Shown piece after piece: positions 18,017 to 25,884 of a DNA stretch of 25,884 nt; position 1 is the stretch's first letter, and the number at the start of each line of letters is the position of its first letter. A model generated the notes under the pieces. That model searched no databases. It worked only from the letters and a program-made list of their open reading frames with translations, and was not told where the DNA came from. The DNA comes from Trachelipus rathkii (Eukaryota > Arthropoda > Malacostraca > Isopoda > Trachelipodidae): assembly GCA_015478945.1 (NCBI GenBank), contig JABUQX010078845.1:1-25884 (forward strand). Reading direction: 5' to 3'. The position numbers were made by a program, and so were the translations under genes.

Positions 18017-18600
18017 CCTTTTATCACAAATATTTACAAATTTAAGCTTTGTTCTTCTTTCATCAGGGACAATATTAATAAATTCAAAAACTGGTCTTCA
18101 CTCAGTGTGAAGAACCTTGATCATAATTTTGACTTGGATTCTTCTCCCATCAATGGAAATCATTATCACATTCCTTCTCTCAGTATGAAGACTAAATATT
18201 GTTCTTCCTTCATCCCGGCAGGAGAACTGTCTCCCGTTCTTCCTTTTTATAGTAATGAAAAGAAACACTACCACTAGTTTCTTTCTCTCCAGTAGAAGGA
18301 ACCGTTCTCACTCCTTCCAGCAGAAGGAGATTTTAAAATTAAAAATTCAAACACAAATTGGTAAACTTCCCATCATCAAAATTTTATAACGACTTCTTCC
18401 TCAAAGGAGGAGAGGTTTCATTGTGAGTAAAGATTTCGTCGTAATTTAAGATTTCACTTCCCTTCTCTTCTTTACCTTACAACTAATGGGAGAGAAACTG
18501 ATCTTGTCACCTGCCAGTCTTGATCTTCTTCCCTCATCCAACCATTGCATTTTGAACACCTCTCTTTGACTCGAAGAGAGCAGCCATTTCTTGAGAAGGG
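18017..18600 (+). other. Cluster of pyrimidine/purine hairpins
   Basis: Short inverted repeats recur every 30-90 bases, always with a TTC-rich 5' arm and a GAAG-rich 3' arm. The clearest are TCTTCAC/GTGAAGA (18095-18113), GTTCTTCC/GGAGAAC (18201-18227) followed again by GTTCTTCC (18236-18243), CTCCTTC/GAAGGAG (18311-18329) and CTCTCTT/AAGAGAG (18560-18580). Weaker forms lie near 18051, 18141, 18172, 18279 and 18392. The spacers are not clearly repeated. A 101-codon frame crosses its first part, but it starts inside the foldback terminus and is not credible as a gene. Confidence 0.5.
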
Positions 18601-20390
18601 AGGACACCACACCTATGGGTTTGTGTCACTCCCACACCTCAAGTAAAAATCTATCAAAAATGGACACTATCCATGTAATCCCCATCAAATGTTTCTCGAG
18701 CCTGACATCTTTAGATCCCACTTTGATATCAGTTGGGATGGCAAGGTAGGTCAGAGCCGGAATTACAAAAACATTGTCCCGGTCCCTGAAACTTTTTCAC
18801 CGGACTCAAAATTTATATAACTAGCTTTAGGGGATGAACGCTTAAAGCCATGTATTTAAGCTTCTATCTACTTGCCATTAGTATTATTTACGTCGGCTCT
18901 AAATTTTATTCTTTTTATCCATGTTATGAATAACGTACTTTGTTTTTAGTATATACTGGCTAATCGCATGCGATCCATTCATGTATTTACTTACTTTATA
19001 TTCAATTAATATGTCTTCCTTTCCATGCAACATTATTTCCTAATAAATTTTGTACCCAGAGAAATTTGGGTAAAAACATAGTCTTCACCTCATATAACAC
19101 ATTTATTAAATTAGACATAACATTACACAGTAATATCTCATGTCTAATTTACATTTTTAACTCAATCTTTTAAAATTTACCATACTCTTATTCTCATTTA
19201 ATAATAATCTAGGACATCCTCTCCCGTATTCTGAATGGGTTCATAATTCATTAGGTGAATTCATCTTTTGAATCACTATTAATATTCAGTCCCTTTGGAA
19301 CCTTATATTTTCTTAGCTTGCATATTCTCGCCAAGTCCTCTCCCTCTCATGTGACGGGTGTATATTGCCTTTAATGGGATGATATCACTTCATAATCGGA
19401 ATATGTGACAAGCGTACTGGGAGGAAGTCTTCTCAGGTAAAATTCTTCGTAGAAGCAAATAAACCAAAATCAAAAATAGCAAATTTACTAATTACAAAAA
19501 CTACTTTTGAGGTCCCTTGATCATCAAGCTGTCGGTGATCAGGAACAGGTGTCTGAAATCCCATGGAAAAGGACGACATTCATAACCCGTTGATACTTCC
19601 CTCAAAAACAAAAGTCAAAAGGGTTAAAATTGGGGAAAAAATTTAATTTATATCTACCATGTTATTAATGTAATATTTTTTTATAAGGTACGTAGCAGAG
19701 AAACAACAATCATCTTCATTGTATCCTTTCATTGGGGTCTATGCATTTCTAGTTATGTTAGGTGTTGATTCAGACAGTTTGTGCAAGGCAGGAGAACTAG
19801 GGTCCATTAGGAATGGTGCTAATTGAGTGTTTCACCAATCCTTTCTTTAAGCCACATCTTATTGTTGAATGAAAAATACCTTTTGATCTTGCTTGTTCTT
19901 ACATTACATTCTACACAAACACGTTTTTTACATTTTGCGTAAGTTCTTTTGGGCGGGAATTAAATGTTACGCGAGAACTTCCACGGATAATTAATTTTTT
20001 ATTATATTTATTAAATTTTATAAATTTAGTTTATCATCAAGATCAATAAGAGGAGATAATAATATTTAACATTATTCAACTATTCCGAATATCAAAAAAT
20101 TGACAACGTAAAAGTTCCTTTAATCATTAAGTTTATTCACGATTAAATTAATTATTCACTAACATATATAATTTATGTTTCTTATTTAACATAAAAGTAC
20201 ACTATTTTCTATTCATATTAACTACCACGTTCAATTAATAAGATAATTTATCATAACTTTGCAAAATGTGAAATAATATCTAAATCTATTACAAATAATT
20301 AACTATTTTATTTATAATATTATTTATTCATTTCGAACAAAATTAACTAACGATGCTTCCGAGAACAAAACAATTTGTTTTACAGGTAAA
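18601..20390. other. Intergenic DNA, no gene seen
   Basis: About 1.8 kb of ordinary-complexity, moderately A+T-rich sequence. No frame beyond chance length and no recognised repeat. An inverted TGATCA pair occurs near 19518 and 19536. Confidence 0.55.
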
Positions 20391-20930
20391 AAATTATTGC
20401 ATTCACCTTAATTATTATATTATTATTCATTATTATTTTATTATTATTTATTAATTTAATCTATATTTTATATATTTTATTTTATTATTATATATTACTT
20501 ATTATATTATTATTATTATTTATTTTATATATTATTGATTATTTGTAATATATATTTAATTTAATGTCGGTAATTATTTTATTATTTATATATTATTCAT
20601 TATTATATATTCAACTATAATATTAAAACTCCTCTATACTAAAAATATTTATTTATAGTATGTACCCAGTAAAAGCTTTCATTATTATTACTTAATTATT
20701 TATTATGTTATTTATATTATTATAATTAATTATTACTATAGATATTTAATTACATTTATTTTATTAATTATTATTATTATTTTATTTATTTATTGATTAT
20801 TATTAATTACTTAATTATTTTAATTAATTAATTATTTATTTATTATTATACTATATATATATTTATTATATATTAATTATTATTTTATTATTTTCATTAA
20901 TGTTTAATCAAACCTTAAATATTATAATTA
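20391..20930. repeat. T/A-only low-complexity region
   Basis: About 540 bases made almost wholly of TTA, TTTA and ATTA units in irregular order. G and C are rare. Confidence 0.85.
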
Positions 20931-22140
20931 ATTAAATAATAGCACAGAATAAATGGATTCATAAACTCTATTAAGTTTTCAAATAATTGTTGTTCTCGGT
21001 TCCATTTTTTTTTTAGAAACTAGACTTTCTACGGCAGTGAGAATAGCAATGAGGGAATTTATTTTGTTCGTTTATGAGCTAAATTCACCTTCGTTGTTTG
21101 GGAGGTGGTTTATATATTACTACACTCTTCGTTGACCTACGTGTTATTTACGTTGTAGGGGGAGGAAAAGGAATCTCCCTTTACGCAGTATAATAGCCTA
21201 CATTTATATTTATTTTTATTTTTTTATTTTAATTTTTTTATTTTTTTAGCTTGTATCAGTAGTATTAGGTTGTTTAGAGAGTGAATTGGGGGGGAGGAGA
21301 TTCTCTGAAGAATATTCTAGGAGATATTCTTCCTTCCATTTTGTTCATTGGTTTCGGAATGACTATTGAGATTTTCTTTTTACATTTTATAGGCTATATG
21401 GAGTGAAATTTGTTTTCAATTTCATGTAAACCCTCGTAATTCATCTACTGTTAGATTTTATTAATTTTTGTTTTATGTCTTATTTAAGTTTTTTGATTGG
21501 AATTTCACTCTTTTCATGCACTTTTAATTAATCGTTTTAAATTATCTATTTTATATATCATGTTCCATTTATGAAGAGTAAGTTGGGGCTTAATTTTAGG
21601 GGTTTAATAATATAATACGAAGTTTATAAGTTCACTCTGACTGGTTACACAATTTTGTGTCTAAATTGATATTAATTAGAAACACATTATTAGGATAATA
21701 GTAAAGATAATTGGTTAATAACTTTATTGTCATTTATTTTTATTTTCTTATTTAACTAGATTTAATGATTCAATGTTGTTCTGAGCCTCAAATAAATAAT
21801 CAAGATTTATTTCATGATAATAAACAGTACAAAAAAAAACAAAAAAAATCGTAGACAATTATTCTTTAAACAATATTAGATTTTATAATTAGCTGTCATT
21901 AATTCTTAATTTAAAATTTTAAAAGTATATTATTATGTTTATATTAATATGCTTTATTTCTTCAGACTATGACCTTTATTTACTATTATATAATCAATAT
22001 GGAAGCTTTAGCGATTATAATATAATGATTATGTTCTGAATAACTATTAGGAAATTTAACAGTAAAAAGTTACACTAATTAAAAATCTAGGTTATAATTG
22101 ATAGGAATAATAATTTAAATTTTTAAATATAATTTGAAGC
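20931..22140. other. A+T-rich intergenic DNA, no gene seen
   Basis: Short G-rich runs occur at about 21159-21166 and 21286-21296 (GGGGGGGAGGAG). There is a GAATATTCTAGGAGATATTC pair near 21310. No coding signal. Confidence 0.5.
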
Positions 22141-22560
22141 AGGTATGCGCGCCTATTAATGGGTTACGCCACGCGACCTCTCTCACGTGTTGGTCGTCTG
22201 GTCTCCTTACAAACCCACTGATTTACCTCAGAATATGATAATTCTTAAATGTGTCGGACCTATTTGTTTAAGGGGATATGACTACATCCCAAGATCCTTT
22301 GCGTGGTCTTCTCTTAGGCTTACTAGTCATTCTCTTGGTGATGGCGTTAACTAATAATATCCGGTGAGCACGGGGTCCATTTCTTGTTTAATAAATTCAA
22401 AAATTAATTGGTGGAGCGGAATAAGGGAACGCTCAGGGGGAGGCTAAAGAAAGGGATCTTTGGGAAGGAACCGTCCTGTTCTTGATTTAGGAGAGAGAAT
22501 ACACGTGCAAGGAAGGTGCGGAGCGCGGAGTGTTTAAAGGGCCGCACCTTCAAATTATAT
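22141..22560. other. Island of higher G+C with a strong hairpin
   Basis: More balanced base composition than the flanks. AAGGTGCGG (22513-22521) pairs perfectly with CCGCACCTT (22542-22550) around a 20-base loop, and GAGCG/CGCTC pair near 22427-22451. No frame of useful length and no tRNA-like fold. It could be an old repeat or an untranslated exon; I cannot tell which. Confidence 0.45.
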
Positions 22561-22653
22561 TAAAATATTCCTTAATATAGCCGATTTTATTAGTGAACTT
22601 TTACTGTAAATCGTGAGAGACAATATTAAATAATCGAAGCCCCATGTTATAGA

Positions 22654-22980
22654 ATGTCGGGCAGTGATTTATTTTTTTGGGTTTTGGCTTTCGTTCGTGT
22701 TCATTTTTGTTTTTTTTTGATAATGGCTGATTTTTGTTTGTCTGTGATTAAATTTTTTATAGGTTGGGTATTTTCTCTTTTTGGGGGTATGATGTATGGG
22801 TTATGTTCTATGGTTGTGTTGGCAGTATTTTTGGTTGGGGTCGTAGTTGATGGGTGGTGTCGTAGTTTGCGGTGTTGTGGCTGTGGGAGATGGTCTTGTA
22901 ATATATTCGTTGTGTGGCGGGTGGTATTGTTTATGGGCGGTTAGATGTGCGGCGTACCCCCCCGGATGGTGATTGGTTTC
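22654..22980 (+). other. Strongly G+T-biased block
   Basis: From 22681 to 22920 about 195 of 240 bases are G or T. An ATG at 22654 opens 96 codons giving a very hydrophobic, cysteine- and tryptophan-rich peptide, but that is what any frame of T/G-rich DNA yields. I list the block for its strand asymmetry and not as a gene. Confidence 0.6.
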
Positions 22981-23060
22981 AGTTAGGGTCAGGTAGTATG
23001 ATTTTTATGTTCGGTGTTTTGTTCAGTAGTGGTAGTGATGGCTATTTTATATAAAAATTG

Positions 23061-23711
23061 GTAATTAATAGATAAGATAAGAATCAATACATAATAGACA
23101 GTGACATGGTTAACCTGTTCTCTAGATTACCTCTGCGACGGGTCATTCCTTAAATTGTACTGGTCAGTTATTTGTATCATGAAATTTTGACATCTGTGCT
23201 GTTGATAGCAATTGAAGTTGAATTATTCTAGTTGTATTAGACGAAGATACTACAAAGAGTAGAGTATTATTTGTAGAGCGAAGGTGTATGGCTGTGTGTT
23301 ATTGCCTGTGTTTGTCTAAGTTATAACTTTGCATTTACCTTTATCGAACTCACGTCATTCCCATGAATCCAGAGTTATTCGTGTAAGTGTTATACTCATC
23401 AGGAGCTCTGCGAAGATTCACAATCTCAGATTTGAGCCTTCGCATTATATCTGCCTATCAGTATCATATTCAAGATAATGTAATCGATAATTAAAAAGTG
23501 CATGAAACAGAAGTGAAATTCCATCAAAAAAAGAAGACACAAAAATGCCAATATAATTAAAACGAGGGTTTGAAACGAGTCAAATGTCCTAAGCCTAAAA
23601 TGAAGAATCTCATATTTCGAAACCCATATGGAAAAATGGGGAAGAAATACTCCAGATATTCTGTCAAGATCTTCGCGGACAAGTAGCTATTTTATGCAGA
23701 GTTGCCATGCA

Positions 23712-23714
<3 letters not shown>
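23061..23714. other. Intergenic DNA with a nested hairpin, no gene seen
   Basis: TGCGAAG (23409-23415) pairs with CTTCGCA (23438-23444), and between them AATCT pairs with AGATT across one base. Otherwise nothing is recognised. Confidence 0.45.

Positions 23715-23742
<28 letters not shown>
23715..23742 (+). repeat. A28 homopolymer
   Basis: Twenty-eight consecutive A. It could be the poly(A) tail of a retrocopy ending at 23714, but no AATAAA lies within the preceding 40 bases and no gene is recognised upstream. Confidence 0.9.
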
Positions 23743-23971
23743 GGTATGCCCAAATAGGCAGAAGGCCCTAATACACTCCCAACGAATAACGAGGCAACGA
23801 AGGTATCCCTCCCAACCACGAAAGGTTGCTCAAGAACAAAATTCCCATTGCTATTCTCAACGCTCTTATCAAAAAAAAGATGAAGAGAACAACAATTTTT
23901 TGAAAATTAGAAAAAAGTTTATGAAGCCATTATTTCTGTGTTAATTAATTATATATAGTGGTTGAATAACA

Positions 23972-23973
23972 TG

Positions 23974-24004
<31 letters not shown>

Positions 24005-24230
24005 TAATAATAATAATAAATAACATAATGAATAGATAATAATATAATAATAACTAATAATGAATATATAATTAATAAATATGAATATGATAATAAATAA
24101 TAATAATAATAATAATAATAAATAATAATATAATAATAATGAAAGCTGGTAAATAAATTTTATTCATAATAATTAGACTTAAAAAGGACAAACAAGTTCT
24201 GGATAATAATAATAATAATAATAATAATAG
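23972..24230 (+). repeat. (TAA)n microsatellite cluster
   Basis: Imperfect TAA arrays at about 23972-24018, 24091-24142 and 24203-24229, with A+T-only sequence between the first two. Confidence 0.92.
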
Positions 24231-25884
24231 ATGTTAAGAAGAGTAGAGTCTCGAAGATTATCCCGTATATAGCGTGTAGGAATACATGTATGAGAAATAT
24301 AAATATATAATAAGAGTACAAATACTAAAAGAAAGTTAGCTTTACGTCAGTAAAAAAATGTTTTGTCTCGGAGCACGTTATTTTGCAAATCCTTGATTGT
24401 TTAATTTTGTTTAGATAGGTTTTTTATTGGTCCACGTCGATGTGTGTAGATACATGTACTTTATAATTACTAGGGTATATTAAATGAATAGAAAAATAAA
24501 TGACTTTTAGTAAAAAGAACGAAATTATATATATGTGTGAATTTTTCGTATTTAAGAAGGATTTACGTTGATTTTTGTTTCGGATAGGATAATAATAATA
24601 ATATTTATTCCTCTTTGATCTTGATGATACAAATTTTAAATTGTAAATAAAAATTATTATCGGTTTAATGTATCCCGCCAAAGAGCGATGAAAAAAAAAA
24701 AATATACTGCTTTAGGGTAAATAAAACAAAAAAAATAAGTAATAAATAATTAAATTTTCTTGCCGGGTTTTTATTTTAAATGAGGGTTGTTAAATTAGGA
24801 GAGAGAGGAATCATTCGTTCTTGTGTTCGAGCAAACAACGTAAGTTCTGAAATGTGAAAGAATTTTCGAATTGGACTTCGCTCTCCACTTCTGAATTGGG
24901 AAATGAGATCAATCTTTGAATTAATAATTCTGGGTACTAAAAAGTAAAACGTTAGTTTTATGAAATGGAACAAAGAAAAAGAATCGAAATGCTTGCATTC
25001 CAAAATGGAGAGAGGAGGGAAGATCTCGGTAAGAAAATGCTTAAACATAAACTATGAGTATGATACTTAAAAAAAAAAAAATAATAATAGTTTTGGAATT
25101 TTATAATGATAAATGAAAAAAAATAATAAAATAAAAAGCAAAAAAAAATAATTGACTAATAATTTTTCTTGTTCAGGTATTTTTATTATTTTAATTAATT
25201 AGATTTGTTGGTTAAATAAGTGAAGGGAAATAATCTTTATTTTTATCCGAAAACTTGTGTGAATTCTTAAACGTGAAAGAATTCCTGCGAGCCGCAGCTA
25301 AAAATTAAAAAAGAAGAATTATATTATATAATATAATAATAATTTTAAATTTTTCATAATGATCGTGTGTTTTTTTCGTAGTAGGTGTGGTAAAGTAAAA
25401 TGAATAAAAATAAAAAGATAAAATGGTATAGTTTGAAACAGAAATGAAATGAAAGGTTTGACAATTATGTAAGTTAGCGAAGTATTTGAGAACAATTTAT
25501 TTTAAATTTAATGATTATTATTTAATTAACATTAAAAGAAAAAAAAATAAATAATAATGTAATAGTTTTTGAGTTTAAAAATATTATTTATGAATATATA
25601 TGTTTCAATTTAAATAAAGAGAAAAAAGAAAGTGAGATTATGATTTTGAGAAAATAAAATGGAGTAAACTTTGGGGGGGTTTGTTCAAGTGTTCAAGTCA
25701 GCTTGGGAAGCCAGCCAGTGTAATGTGGGGTCATAGGGGGGCTGTACACTCCCTTACTATATTAAATTGTATGATTGTTCGACCCATTGTAAGGATAGAT
25801 ATTAATTCTTCGGTGTGCTCGTTCTCTATAGTCCTTTTTTGTGTAAATAATTGTAACGGTCATCTGTTTATAATTCAAAATAAT
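24231..25884. other. A+T-rich intergenic DNA, no gene seen
   Basis: About 1.65 kb with several A8-A11 runs (near 24690, 25069 and 25141), short minus-strand frames of low-complexity composition, and a slightly more G-rich patch at 25670-25750. No gene, repeat end or RNA recognised. Confidence 0.55.

Noticed and set aside
20391..20930. Possible organelle or mitochondrial insertion because of extreme A+T
   Set aside because: The sequence is irregular TTA/TTTA low complexity without any mitochondrial gene signature.
22654..22944. 96-codon hydrophobic frame as a small membrane protein
   Set aside because: T/G-rich DNA yields Phe, Val, Leu, Trp, Cys and Gly in any frame. There is no sign of conservation or of a gene around it. 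Kept only as a compositional observation.
23972..24230. CRISPR-like array of short repeats
   Set aside because: These are simple TAA microsatellites without constant-length spacers.

Overview
This window looks like a gene-poor, repeat-dominated stretch of an invertebrate animal genome. An arthropod, possibly a crustacean, is my best guess. The reasons are very high A+T, about 2.8 kb of (AT)n microsatellite in roughly a dozen tracts (about a tenth of the window), animal-type non-LTR and LTR retrotransposons, and no bacterial gene organisation. I find no intact host protein gene, tRNA, rRNA or CRISPR array. Assignment to a species is not possible from the sequence alone.

Layout. 1-3180: an (AT)n-riddled zone with a decayed Jockey-type LINE reverse transcriptase on the minus strand (1091-1906), cut exactly at both ends by (AT)n tracts, and a possible LINE 3' end on the plus strand (about 2421-2624). 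3185-6374: an LTR retrotransposon sitting inside (AT)n. It has two LTRs of about 0.72-0.73 kb with a TATA box, initiator and poly(A) signal, a candidate primer-binding site, a polypurine tract, and only about 1.7 kb of internal sequence with a gag-like and one further broken reading frame. It has no protease, RT or integrase core, so it is a deleted, non-autonomous element. 6376-7644: more (AT)n, a (CT)n/(AT)n compound tract and a short block of back-to-back hairpins.

7645-about 13760: the main element, a long, badly frameshifted non-LTR retrotransposon of the restriction-like-endonuclease type (R2/R4-like architecture). It has an N-terminal SANT-like segment, a basic helical linker, a reverse transcriptase with recognisable motifs A and B and a damaged motif C, a CCHC knuckle, a restriction-like endonuclease, and two hairpins that start on the stop codon. 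It is interrupted at 9020-10180 by a giant palindrome: a foldback-type element with a CAGGGTCCAAT terminus, arms about 90% identical, and smaller hairpins nested inside the arms. The LINE sequence on the two sides of this insertion overlaps by about 175 bp, which is far too long for a normal target-site duplication.

14060-18016: long (AT)n blocks and a second copy of the same foldback family (16345-18016), whose central loop has been replaced by about 960 bp of (AT)n. This copy supplies the matching outer terminus that copy 1 lacks. 18017-25884: no gene recognised. It holds a cluster of pyrimidine/purine hairpins (18051-18580), T/A-only low-complexity sequence, an island of somewhat higher G+C with a strong hairpin, a strongly G+T-biased block (22654-22980), an A28 run and (TAA)n tracts.

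The best candidate for something not yet described is the foldback family together with its junctions and its (AT)n-expanded copy. The REL-type LINE and the gag-only LTR element are members of known classes in decayed form.
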